DNA of 25,627 nt from NCBI GenBank assembly GCA_905250885.1, contig CAJNOQ010002218.1, forward strand, positions 1 through 25,627, given 5' to 3'. Positions 1-12,376 of the stretch are shown in pieces. Origin of the DNA: Didymodactylos carnosus (Eukaryota > Rotifera > Eurotatoria > Philodinida > Philodinidae). Position 1 is the first letter of the stretch, and each line of letters opens with the position of its first letter. The translations under genes and the position numbers were made by a program. The notes below the pieces were generated by a model. It was not told where the DNA came from, did not search any database, and was given only the letters and a program-made list of their open reading frames with translations.

Positions 1-3000
1 TGAAGAGCCCTGAACAAAAATCCTTTTAGGCTTTTTACTATCTCGATATATACTATCGATCGGCGTATGTTCGAAGAAAAACTGAAAAGGACACTTCCAT
101 AGGTTCCCTCGTAAGAGAAAATAATAAATTAATACGTTTTTTCATATCGATGACGATGGGTGCAAAACTTCGAAACATTTTTAAAGATTCACAGAAAGAG
201 TTTATTCTTTATTGAACAATATGCACAACAAATTATGATTGGACATAAGTTAAAATATTTGACGCAATAACAAATGTTTCTGATTTCTTATCCGGATATT
301 GCACTAACAAAGTGATTAAACATTACACTATTTTTTCCCAATTGTTTCACTCCGCCTACTAAATTGTCGTTTAACCTGAATAAATTATATTATGTTACAA
401 ATTTCGATAAGACAAGCGGCAATGTCAAAAATCAAATTACACCTTTAGATAGGAATGAGAGATCATAACGATGATTATAAGAAAAAAATACATCATATCA
501 GACATATTTTGTTTGTACACATTTACATCTGTTTATATTTATTCTAATGGATACATAAAGATAAAAAAATTAAATAAAAATTGATGGAAATTATTATATA
601 CAGTTGTTGACCACATTTTGATAAACTGATTAAACTTTCTTGCATGCACACTCTGATACTTGTACACTTTTTCATGGCAAAATACTGTAGAATGAAGTTA
701 TCTGCCAAGAACATTTGGGTACGTATATTGAGATGTTTTAGTATCGAATCGAGATGTTTACTATCGTTTTTCTTGTCTTCTGTTGGATAATAATGTTGAA
801 CTGAAGTGTTTGTTTCATTTAATCGATCTCGTCAACTTATTGTGTTTGATGAAAAAGTGAAAAATGATTCGATTTTTTAAGTTAGACTAATATTAGATAG
901 ACTATACAATCTAGAAAGTGTTTTATAATGTTATTAAAAGTGTCAGTAGAGAGACCAATCAATATTAAAATTGAAACTTTATTTCTTTCATCTTCGATAA
1001 GGTGAAAATGGATAAGTCTACACTTTTCACCTAATAAGCACGGGATTAACAAGTTCAAAGTTTATTTGTGATATAAAACAAGTTGAAAATTCTTATTCAA
1101 CAAATAATAGACTAGAGAGAAGTAAGAAGTATGATGAATTCTGCTTAATTCTTAGAATTTCTCTTTAAATGTTAAGTCTGATGCAACTCTCACTCTAACA
1201 TGAAAAGTTCTCTCTTCGAATTAACAGATTGTACTAGAATTCTAAGCAATACCACAAATTGAAGAACAAAGAGAATTTTTACAGAATCCCAAAATTTCAC
1301 ATTGCTGATAAATTAATTCATCTAATATCAAAAAAAATTGAACGCATCATCGAACGATTAAGACAAAAAGATGAAGTGTGTCAACAAATGATCTGATCGA
1401 CATTTTTCTCCTCAGTTCTCACTTTTCTTTAAGTATTAAAACTGGTTTTTATAACTTTTATTCTAGTCTATCATTTTCATATACTATGGTTTTAAAAAAT
1501 TGTTTAACTTTTCTTTTCTTTTTTTTATAAAAAAAAGTGATTCTAGATCGATTTCCATGTAACCAACCGTTCACTTTTGGAAGTAAGATGTTCTCATTAC
1601 TAAGAAATCTTTACTTCAAAAAAGAAGAAAAACGAAAAATTTCCTCTCCTGTTCTGTCGGTAGAGTTTGTCACCTGTTGTCACTTCATACAGAAAAGAAC
1701 GGTATAGAAGATAATGACTTTGAATCTTTTATGTTGTATGACAGATCACGCTATTTGTGTGACACACATCGTCTAATGGATATAATAATAGTTTGAAATC
1801 GATCTTACACTCACGCTTCAACACCTTTAACTCTTTCTACTTTTAATGCAACGTTGTTGACGACATAATTTTAACAAAATTATCATTCCAAAGATAAGAA
1901 CATTTCAAATTTAATGAAAATAGTCTATTATATTTTTTAATATTTTTTCATCATATTTTTTTACTAAAATATTTTAATGTTTCTTGCTTAAAACTTAATC
2001 ATTTGAAATATACGAGATACTCAATGATGAATCGATCTGTCTTGCAGAGAGATTGTTAAACTGTTTGTTGTTTGTTTTGTTTTTTTTTGAATAGAATGAA
2101 CAATGAACAAATTAGCGTCTCTATTGAAAATGTGTTTATTTTTATTTTAGTAAAATTTTACAACAAAAGACAAATTTTTCTTTCTATTACTAAGATCAAA
2201 TATTGCTTTGGGTAAAATGACTCTTTCTCTCTCTCTCTCCCTCTCGCTTGCTCTTTTTCTTGTCATTTCATTTTATATTTTAACAAAAAAAAAAAAAACT
2301 CTAACTCTAATATAAGTGTGTGACACACCTTCTGGGCAGTTATACATCTTAATCAACATAAAATAAAAATAACATTATTTTAACATAGTGTATTAAGACG
2401 ATCAATTAATATGTTTATATTTATGACTTTAAACATACAATGTCACAAAATAATAATGATTAAGTATATAGGTAAAAATTTGTGTGTTACTTGTGTCTTG
2501 AGACGCATATCCGTATAATATGAGAAGAACGATCAATTGCAAAATAATTTCTCAAAATACACAGTTTTTCTCTTTTTTTTTTTTGTTGTCCTAGATTACA
2601 AATAAAACGTTGCCATATTTATTGACGTAACTCACTTGTTCGAGACTTTTAATTCTGAATAGTATTTGAACCCTTGAAACTCATAGTTGTAATTATTATA
2701 ACTTACAATTTAACACTTAATTTAACGTTTTGTTAAAAGTATACAATATGTACTAAAACAGTGGTATAATTGGACATCAATATTAGACTATAAAATACGG
2801 TGCATATATTTTTTTAAAGGAAAAAAATTGTTTTTCTTCTAAATAAGTTCAAAGTTAATCATTGAAATTCATCTAACCATCCCATTTCATTATTGTACAA
2901 AGAATAAATTTTCTCCTTTCTATAAAAAGAAGAAACGTCAAGTATGTGGAAATAATTTTAATCAAGTCACACGTATCGATAAACAAAACGAATTATACGG

Positions 3001-5971
3001 CTAGATTTTAAGAAAGTATACATAGTCAATAAAAAAAAAAAAAAGGAAAAGAACATCAAACAGAATAAGAATCATTGCTCTTCACATAAGTTATTGTTTG
3101 ACAATTGATTTCTATTTTTTAAATGGAACTTGAATAGTATAGGCCCTTTCATTTATATTTGATGATATGTGATGATCATGCGTCAAACAGGACACTTATA
3201 TCTACATGGTCTGTGTACTCAGTACATTCTTCTTCTAATAGAAAATTTTTGTTTTTTGTAAAGTCTAAAAATTCATTTTCAATGAAAATCTAAAGAAAAA
3301 CGTTATTCTTTTATCCAAATTTTTTTTAGCATTCTACGATTTAAAACTTCCTTTTTTTTGTTTAAGATCAAATTCCTGTTCTATAAACATCTTATCGTAC
3401 ATTTTGATTTTGATTTTAATAACCTGTCGTTTTTTTAGTAAAGATATCTTATTTGTCTGTTCAGGTGTCTGTATCCAATAGAGAAATGATGTCTCTTATT
3501 GTTCGTTTGATCTATTGTTGCGCTCTCGTCATATTGATACTATGCACAGATGAAAAATATCGGAAGTTCGACGGCCACTTTACTAATTAGTCAATGTTTT
3601 TTATGTTGATGATGATTATGATTGAGGTTAGAATGTCGGTATCGGCTCTTTGTTGTTGTGGTGATGGTGGAACTAGTCAGTCTCTTTCTTTTTTTCTTTT
3701 TCTCGCTCTCTCTCTCTTTCATTCAAATACATCTTATCACGCTAATTGCGATTAAGATGCAAGTAATCATTAGAAAAAAAAGAAGACAATACAAAAGAAA
3801 ACGATAAAATGAAAAGAGAAATAAATCCTATGCAGTGCAGTGTCATTTAATGGATAAAGTGTTACCATTTTTGCCACTTAGGACTAAAGAATTGAGATTA
3901 GAAAAGAAAGAAAAAAAAGAAGTAAGAAATTGATAGATGAAGGTCAGGAAGTAAGTGAGTCTGAATTTTCAAAAAAAAATCGGATATGTGACGTTAACGC
4001 CGTTTTTGATTTTTTCGACTTTTTTTCGATTGAATATGTTGCAGAAGGTTATTAGTAACATTTTCACTACTTATTTTCTCAAAGTTTTCATATGAGAGTT
4101 TTCATCACTGTGAAATAAATCTGAGAATTTTTGAAAAAGCTTTTTTCTTATATTTGGACTGAATACCGAAATTCGCGCTGATCACCAATATTATCCTTAA
4201 AAATCGAAATAAACATCGTTTTCATTAAGAAAAACGTTTTTTAGTGTAAGAAGGTAAAACGTTGCATTTCCATATTTCATTCTACCAACATCATAAAAAC
4301 AACATTTTAAAACATATATATTGAAACTGGTAAAAATGTACACTGTCTCCAATCCAAGTTGATTTAGTTTCAGAAAAAGTTGATATGTAACAAAAATATC
4401 GCAAAATTATATCACATCACTCGCTGAACTCCTCATTGAGTAATTGATTGCCACGTACCTACGGCTTAATTCAATAAGTAAGATATACAGATCGACACTG
4501 ATTTTGTACATTGTATTAGAATATCAACTTTGAATTATACTTAAACAGGTTCTATATCATCAAAGTTACAAAATACTGGCTTAGAACGTTTAAAACCACG
4601 TTATCTTGCATGAATTTTAAAATTATACAATCTTCTTACACATATTAATCCGATGACCATTTAACATATACGTTGTTTTCAGTGGTGTATTCATGCAATG
4701 AGACATTTATTATCAGGTTTATTAGCTATTGTCTCAGTCCGACTGGCACGGTAAACCCAATCTATCTATCTCAACCGGGACTTTGATGGGTTTTTTTGTC
4801 ATAAATTGTCCATTGTTTCTAAACAGCAAAGCGACATATGGTCAAATCGAAAACTTGAATTAGTCATCAGGCAAGTCGAGATAAAAGGACAAGACAATAT
4901 CTGAATTTCCAAAGATTAATCAGTTTCTTATCTCGATATATTTTCAATCGAAATAGAAATCCAAAAAATGATGGTCTAAAAAAAATCGCATTAATACTAC
5001 CATATCCTTTTCATTTTTTTCATAGAATGAGTTTCTCAATAACAGTAAGTTTCACGATGATATTCTGTTTTCCATGAAGTTCGATCGTTTTGAACCAAAA
5101 AAACTATCATCCTACCAAATGTTTGTTCTTTCTCATCAGTTAATCCTCTAACTGTATAGATATACATATACATATACATATATATATTATATACATACAT
5201 AAGTGTCTGTATCATCAGCGGATCGTTTGAATCTCAATTGATTCTTCTAATAATAAATAAATAGAAAAAATATGGTCAATTGAACATCACCACCATCACT
5301 AAGACACACAAGTGTCACACAATTGATGATTACTCTGCTTTATTAATTAAAATAATCTCGTAGAAAGTAAAAGAAGACCAATAACATCGAACGGCGACAT
5401 TTAAAAGAAGAAAAAGAAGAAAATAATTGAATTGTTGAACATGATCGTTATATTTTGTTTGTGTGAAAAAAAAAAAAATTATTATTGAATATGTAGGAAA
5501 TTGAAAGTTAACATAGGATAACAGAATGTTGAATGATAAATACTAAAATCGACAAGAGAGGTTGAAAATTAAAAAAACAAAAATGGATTGAATTCATATT
5601 TGTAATGTTGTGAAAGTGTTATACTAGTTTTATCAAAATAGATCATTGATTTGAAAATAGATCAATCTAGAATATTGAATCATATCAAATATTACTGATT
5701 TTCATGTAGAGTCATATTTTTAAGTATTTTTATGTGTATTTTTTGTTTTTTCTACTAAATTTGCCTAATAACTTCCATTAAAAAACAAAATTAAGTACTG
5801 TTTATATTGAGTTTTGAAATGCATAACATCCTCTTTAGTAGAAAGAAATTCAATATTTGATTTAAACAGTATAACAACATACCAAGTTTTATCTCTATGA
5901 TATGAAAAAAGAAAATGACATTGTTGTTGTATATAGAACTTTAAAGTGAATAGTGTATACATGTCTTTGAG
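1..5971. other. Upstream non-coding region, distal part
   Basis: AT-rich DNA with many poly-T and poly-A runs, a TC tract at 2221-2250 and a TA/CATA tract at 5158-5202. Open frames here (for example 3622-3807 and 5765-5962) are short and low-complexity. No homology to a protein, tRNA or rRNA was recognised. TGTGTGACACAC occurs twice (about 1756 and 2319). Confidence 0.6.
1000..1032. repeat. Short hairpin (AGGTGAAAA / TTTTCACCT)
   Basis: AGGTGAAAA (1000-1008) and TTTTCACCT (1024-1032) are exact reverse complements separated by about 15 bases. No T run follows that would suggest a terminator of any kind. Function unknown. Confidence 0.55.
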
Positions 5972-6056
5972 TTGAAATCTAGAGTCATGCTTTCATTTAA
6001 AAATGTTTTCGTTAGAAAAAAAGAACGAAAGAGGCGTAGTTTGGTATTTGGATATT

Positions 6057-6146
6057 CTCTCGATTCGTCCCTCATTAGCTTTGCAGATCAAACAATATCA
6101 AAGGTAACATCAAAAGTAAGAGTGAGTATTAGGGACGAATCGAGAG
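6057..6146. repeat. Inverted repeat with perfect 16-bp arms
   Basis: CTCTCGATTCGTCCCT (6057-6072) is the exact reverse complement of AGGGACGAATCGAGAG (6131-6146), with a 58-base spacer. The arms are much more GC-rich than the surroundings. A short open frame spans it (5972-6178), but nothing supports translation. Confidence 0.8.
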
Positions 6147-8518
6147 TAAACCGTTTATTTGAGAATAGAACTTTCTAGAAAATTAATTTTGAAAGCATCG
6201 TCAAAATATTGTGGAAAATTGTAGCAATAAAAATAGGAGACGAGATTTAAACCTATTTTTATATGCGATTAAATTTATACTATTTTTTCTCATTGAGATT
6301 ATATGCCATTTTTAGCAATGAATATAAAAAGTCTAAATCATCAATTTTTCCAAAATATCTTCTTAATAATTTTGATTTTAACAGCCATGATCTTTTCGTG
6401 CAATTGATTTTTTCTGGATCTGTTTTATATCTCTCTCAAAGTTTGATTTTTTTAATATACATGTCGAATAACGATAGTATAGTACATACTAATCAACTAC
6501 ACATATTGCTACATATGTGAATAGTTAGTATTTGTATATATCCCTCTTTCTCTCTCCCTCTCTCTCTATATATATATTCCTACTGGTCTAATTAGATAAA
6601 CGTATTTGTTTAACCAAATGTGTCTGGATGTTTTGTTAATTGGACGACCTCACAAAACACCATCTCGAATCGTTGATATGTCAAAAAAGAAATGTATTTA
6701 TGACATTAACCAGAATAGAAAGACAAATAATAATAATAATCTTACTGCCACAGTTTGAGCTTAAAGAGGAGAAAAAAAAAATAAAAAAGAATAAATGATA
6801 CTCTCGACTCTTAATGTATGTCATTGTTTCACAATACATATAGAATCATAAATAACATTGTGTAACTTTTTTTTTTTCTTATTTCTTTTGAACAAATATT
6901 TTTTCTCTCGATAGTGCAAAGAAATAAAAAAAGAAAACGACGTTTTTTTTTTTTTCTTTTTTTTTTTACAACACCAGCAATCGAAGAACGTCTTTTCTTT
7001 TAACGTACAAAACATCAATGTACAACAATTCGATTTTCTTTTTTTTCTTCTTCTTCTTCTTCTATTTTTTTTTTTCGCGCGCGAGCATGTCAAATGATTG
7101 ATGAGAATATAATAAACCAATGTTAGATTAGCAGTATAACAAATAGAAGAAGAAAAATGATGTATATATTTTTATTGTTAACTGTGTTGAAGAAGGGGTA
7201 ACTTACATGAAAATACTCTCATTCGTACCCATGTTTTACATAATGATGTATCACATGATGAATGATAAACATGTTGATAACTAACGAGAAGTAAAAGTGC
7301 AACATATTACAGACAAGTTTGTTGTGTTTCTTTTTTTTTTTGGCATAAGACAAAAAAAAAAAAAGAAGAAAACACTTTTGGATCAAGTTTTTTTTTTATC
7401 GTCATTTTATTATCAAAGTTTAAGATATGGATGATATTATACGAATAAACCTGTTCAGTAGAAGAAAAAAAAACATTTAATTATTTAACTGAAATTAGAA
7501 AATGTTTTATGATATTTCTAAAAATGACATATGTTCAATTCACTGGTGAGAAATCTAAATTTAAATAATAAAGTACTTATTAATAATTTCTGATGTGAAT
7601 GAACTGCTAATTCATTCATCAGGTGTATATTGAGTCTTAGATGAAGATTAAATAGAAAAAATATGAATAGCAGATACATTGGAGACATGAAATGGTTTAT
7701 ATCATATGCTGCCTTCTCCATCCAATTGTTTGTTAAAAACTTTGATTTTTTTTTTTTTGTTTTATTTCTTCGTTTATAGTAAGATCGAAAAAAAAGATCA
7801 ATTCCTTGCATAATAATTACATAGATTAAAAGACATGAATAGAGAGAGTATATGTAAATATCTATATCGAAGATATATACAGTTGATTAAAGTACCGGGT
7901 ATTACATCATCATCATCATCGTCTTTTTAGATCTTACACAAATTAACTCAATTCGATGATGATTTTTGACATATCACTGTCTATCAGAAGATATTTACGA
8001 CGAAGAAGAAATGTGTTGAAGTCAATGACCATTGAATAAGGAGATTTTTTTTTTCCATACTCGAATATAAAAGACAAATACATACAGGAATTTTTTTTTT
8101 TCTTCTCTTTTTTCTATTCTAAGGTATGTACATGTTCTACACGCTTTCAAATGTTTCCGGACACAAGCAACTAATTCATTTCCTCTTTTTTTTTATTTTT
8201 TTGCAACAGCAGCAACAGTAGCAGTAGCAGCAATATGTTGAAAATGTATAGAGAAACATAAGTTATGCTTTGTCGAATAATAAGTCAAAAAAACAGAGAG
8301 AAAAAAAACACGACATTACTTTTGCTTTTATACTCATTTACAAATGTTTCTCAGGTATGTATGTAACAAATAAAACAAAAAAATAACTAAGTTGGGATAG
8401 ATAGATAGATCATTACAAAATCAATGTAAAAAGAACAAAAAGTCTTCAATATAATCGGCACGTACAAATCAAAGTACGCGCTTTTAAGCTCAAAAGAATT
8501 CATTGCATCAAGATAGAA

Positions 8519-8543
8519 AGAGAGAGAGAGAGAGAGAGAGAGA
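8519..8543. repeat. (GA)n microsatellite
   Basis: Uninterrupted GA dinucleotides, about 12 copies, in the upstream non-coding region. Confidence 0.9.
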
Positions 8544-10635
8544 AAAGAATGTTTTGTAATCACATACCTGTAATACTGCAAACATTTGTATTAGCAAATA
8601 TAAAGTAAGTAATGCATGTTATTTCAAAGTGATATCTCAAATTTTTTTAAAATGTTTTCCCTTTTCCTAATCTGTAACCTATATTAAGAAGGAATAATCA
8701 ATTTTTTATACACTACATAGATCGTCAACATTCTCCGACTAGATTGACTTAATTAAGCTTTCTAAAATATCAAATTGTATCAACTTTATGTTGATTACAG
8801 ATTAGTATGTCTAGATCTCAGAAAAGTGTTACGAAATGTTTCAAAAATTACAGTTTAAATTCATTACTTTTGTTAAAAATATATTTCAGAACTTTACGAT
8901 TACAAACAAAATCTATTAACAATAAATTAATTCTTCAGTCGACTTGTCAGAGATGTTTAATTTTTACGTTTATTAGCGTTAGGAAGAGGGGTTCCTATTT
9001 TGAACAAAGCCGTGATCTATACTCTTTTCTTCTTCTCTAATCGATATCTGTTTAGTACCGTCTTCTGCTTTTAAAAACAAGTATACTTGCGGCAGACTTT
9101 AATGCGATACGTGATTTGACGAAACAAAACTCAAAAACCTACTCTTGAGAGAGAGAAACTAGAATAGAACAGAAGAAAAGCAAAGTACAACACAACACTA
9201 CACAGTTGTTACAATCGAACAGTAAAACTAAAAATTTTAAAGCATCAATTTTATTTACATTTGGACTATTCTCTGCGACACTGAGGATAGTTGAATAGTA
9301 ACAAATTCTTACATAATATACAAAAACTGTGAAAACATTTTCACTAAAAGCTACGTTTTTGGTTCCATACTAAGACGATACAAAGGTTTAGTTCAAAAAG
9401 TTAATGTATTTTACGCTTTTCTTTCACGCTTGTATTTTTGTGTCTGTGTATCTTAGGATCAAAGTATTTGATTTTAATCTTAATATTTCTTCTTTTTTTT
9501 TATTTTATTTTATTATTCTCAAAAAAGAAAAAAAGCAGTTAATCTAGGATTGTATTTGAGTGTCGTATACAGTTGATATTGGAAGAAGACAGAGAGATAA
9601 GACATAAAAAACTTGATCCACTTAGTGTCAGTGTTATATTCTACACCATTTAACCGTTGAAGTGGAAAAAATCACTTTTTTTATTTTTATTTTATTTTTT
9701 TTTTTTTTTCGTTCTCTTTTTCAATAGTCTATACACGTGTTGTTGTCACTTCATTATTAACTGTTGTTTAAAAGCGACGATGCATTTTATTTATTGACTA
9801 TGATCATCATCATAATCGAACTAATTGTATTTTAAAACGAGAAGGATATTGCTTGAGGAGATATTTCACGCCTATTATTTGATAGAAAACGAAAAAAACC
9901 TTATCGCGAGTAATAGATACACTTAGAGTCAATTACTGTATGAATTTTCAATTAGGATACGTATTACTAGCCTTGAAAATAATAAAACTATATTTAAAGA
10001 GGAGAAAATGACTGTTGTTGAACATAGTCTTTACTAAGAGGAAATTGTACTTGTAATTCTAATCTAAAATCTATCTCTCCATTAAGAATAAAATCGTTTC
10101 TGTTTTAATACGCAATTACTAATATTCGTCGGTTCAGTTTATGAATGAGTACCCAAGTTAAGGAACTTTAGACATCTAAATCAATCGACTATAGTCATAT
10201 AACTACAGAAAGTACTTTTATTCATAAGACTAAACGACTTTTATATTTCGCTGTGAAATACCATTAAAATTTCATTGTCATTGTATCGATATAAATATCA
10301 ATTGTCTACAATCGCGTATCATAATATCTCAGTTTATATACTCTTTGAAAGCAATATGAGTGGATAAGACAAAGGTTGATTTTTTCACGACTAATTCTAT
10401 TCTTAATGAATAATATAGCAACTTTACTATTGAATGTTTCTTTAATGTATAGCCTAAGACATTTAACCTGTTCGCTGCGCTTCTTTAATATAAAGACTTC
10501 AAAACTTGAATTTTATCAAGCTCGAGTTTATAGGGTTTTAATAACAACAAACCCTTTTCATTGAATAATTTTCTCCTGTAAATTCTTGAAACACTTTATA
10601 TGTGTTGTTAGCTCTAAGACTCCTTTTTCTCAGTT

Positions 10636-10681
10636 GATTGAGGTATAGTGGTTCTGTGTTCCTAACAACTATACCTCAATC
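10636..10681. repeat. Compact hairpin with perfect 14-bp arms
   Basis: GATTGAGGTATAGT (10636-10649) pairs with ACTATACCTCAATC (10668-10681). After one G-A mismatch a further 3 bp pair (GTT/AAC), leaving a loop of about 10 bases. Each arm, read on its own strand, begins with TGAGGTA. It could be a structured RNA, a small hairpin element or a regulatory palindrome; the stem is short for a canonical pre-miRNA. Confidence 0.7.
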
Positions 10682-10929
10682 TCATTTATATTAGCATAAT
10701 TTAATGAATTGATGATTTTGTTTGGTTCCCCCCCTCCCTCTGTCTGTATGACATTCTAATTATTTGTTAACACATTCATTTTTCTTCTATGAAAAACCAA
10801 TCTTTTTCTTTTTTTCCATTCTATTTGTATGTAGTGAGTGATGCTCTCGCTTTCTCTATTTCTCTGTTGTTGTTGTAAAAACAACTTATTTCTTCATAAT
10901 GCTTTTATCATAACTTCTACATACAACAT

Positions 10930-10957
10930 CTATGTATGTATGAATGTATGTATGTAC
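10930..10957. repeat. (ATGT)n microsatellite
   Basis: Tandem ATGT units with one GAATG interruption, followed by a TC tract and TATATATA. Confidence 0.8.
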
Positions 10958-12302
10958 CATAGACTATAAGAAGATTTCTCTCTATATATATGAAACGAGA
11001 AAAAGAAATAACAGCAATAACAACATTTGTTCTACATCGCTTGCAAATCAAATTTTGTAACTTTTTCTTCTCTTCACCAGTACCTTTCTTCCTCTCACTC
11101 TTCTCTCTCTCTCTCTCTTTCTTTCTTCGCTTTTACATCATGTTATTTTTATGATGATTCTATGACTACGACAACGACGAAAGAAGAAGAATGTTACAAT
11201 ATATAGTAGTGAGTCGTTTGCCGCGAATCACCAGTCGACATTGTTAACAAGCACTTAAACATCAATGTAAAACATCTACACATATCCAATCGGATTTTTT
11301 TTCTTCTTCTTTCTTTTCGTTTCTGATAAATGAGAAACACCAATCGGCGTGTGTGTGAGACAGTGAAACTACATACGTACATAATTATCTAATCGTTTTT
11401 CTTTCCAACAAGTAAATGTAACTATACAGTCTTGTTCTATACTACTTTTTTTTCTGTTCTGTGTTCTCTATCGATTCGTTTAACAAAATGTTACTTGTAA
11501 CAACAACATGAAATTTTACATCAATATGTGTGCACCTATACAAGAGATAAAATTTATTTTTAAGTAGTGTTTTCTTTTTTTTCTTCTTCTCTTTCTCTCT
11601 TTCTCTCTTTCACCCTCTCTTTCTCTCTGACTCTCTGTCATCGGACACACTTGCACAGTGTTAAAACATGAAGATATTATTTTCTTTTTTCTTGTGTATG
11701 CTGTCATAACGATTATTAGGACGAGAAATACATTGTTGTACGAAATATGTAAAAAATCAAAGATTTTTTTTCTTCTTCTTCTTCTTCGCGTTGTTGATGA
11801 TGATGATCAAATAAAAACGCAGTCAGTTATTTATTTATGACAGAAGAATAAAAAAAGAAATGAAGAGAGAAAAGAGGGAGGCAAATGACTCTCTACAACA
11901 ACAACACCAATGAGGACATGTATTTAACTTGTAATAAACACATACTCGCCTACATTTTTCTTTCATTTTTTGCTGTAAGAGTGTAGTTAATTATTAAATT
12001 TTTTTTTATATCTATTTTTGACTAATTTCTACTTTTTCAATTTGGTAAGTGTATGTTTGAACAATATCAATTTGATAATGTTTTCTTTCTAATATTTTGG
12101 AATTAAATATTCTTTATTAGCGCTGATTCGATGACTTGATTAGCACATAGCAGACATATCTTTGGATAACGTAACGTGTACTTTACTAATTTAATATCAG
12201 GTTAAAAAATTGTAACAAAGAAAATGGGAATCTATTGATTTTAATTAGTCTTATTTATAGTTCTTTTATCTCTTAAAATTATTAATTATTCTTCTATTTC
12301 AG

Positions 12303-12376
12303 ATTGTTTATGTTTTGATAGAAAACTGAAAGCAACAAAATACTGATCACGTTTAATTCATCTTCCAGCATAGAAT
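12303..12376 (+). other. Putative 5' UTR exon ending with the first two bases of the start codon
   Basis: A good acceptor (pyrimidine tract ending TTCTATTTCAG, AG at 12301-12302) precedes this stretch, and a good donor (GTGAGT) starts at 12377. Joining 12376 to 12440 creates ATG across the junction (AT|G), followed by CTATCCGGTTTG in the frame that runs through the rest of the gene. An in-frame TAA lies about 20 bases upstream, so this split ATG is the only in-frame Met before residue 32. The exon also holds a tiny upstream ORF, ATG TTT TGA, at 12310-12318. The acceptor implies either a cis-spliced non-coding exon further upstream or a trans-splice site; neither can be shown here. An alternative is translation from the ATG at 12603 with everything upstream non-coding. 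Confidence 0.55.

Larger units (their letters stand above)
6147..12302. other. Upstream non-coding region, proximal to irx
   Basis: Dominated by homopolymer and pyrimidine tracts (6865-7080, 11575-11640), microsatellites and the hairpin at 10636. The open frames at 6263-6520, 6821-7120, 7518-7811 and 8807-9040 show no coding character. It presumably includes the irx promoter and possibly a non-coding first exon, but no TATA box or initiator could be assigned with support. Confidence 0.6.

Noticed and set aside
6821..7120. 99-codon minus-strand open frame rich in Lys
   Set aside because: Produced by poly-T and TTC tracts on the + strand; low complexity throughout.
8807..9040. 77-codon plus-strand open frame with less skewed composition
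   Set aside because: No recognisable domain, no splice-site context and no conserved pattern; left as non-coding.
9733..9740. ACACGTGT, matching the ACAnnTGT site reported for Iroquois proteins (possible autoregulation)
   Set aside because: ACAnnTGT occurs several times in the window (for example ACATATGT near 6511, ACATGTGT near 14532), about as often as AT-rich composition predicts.
10636..10681. Calling this hairpin a true let-7 gene
   Set aside because: Only the seed heptamer matches; the remaining mature sequence and the stem length do not.
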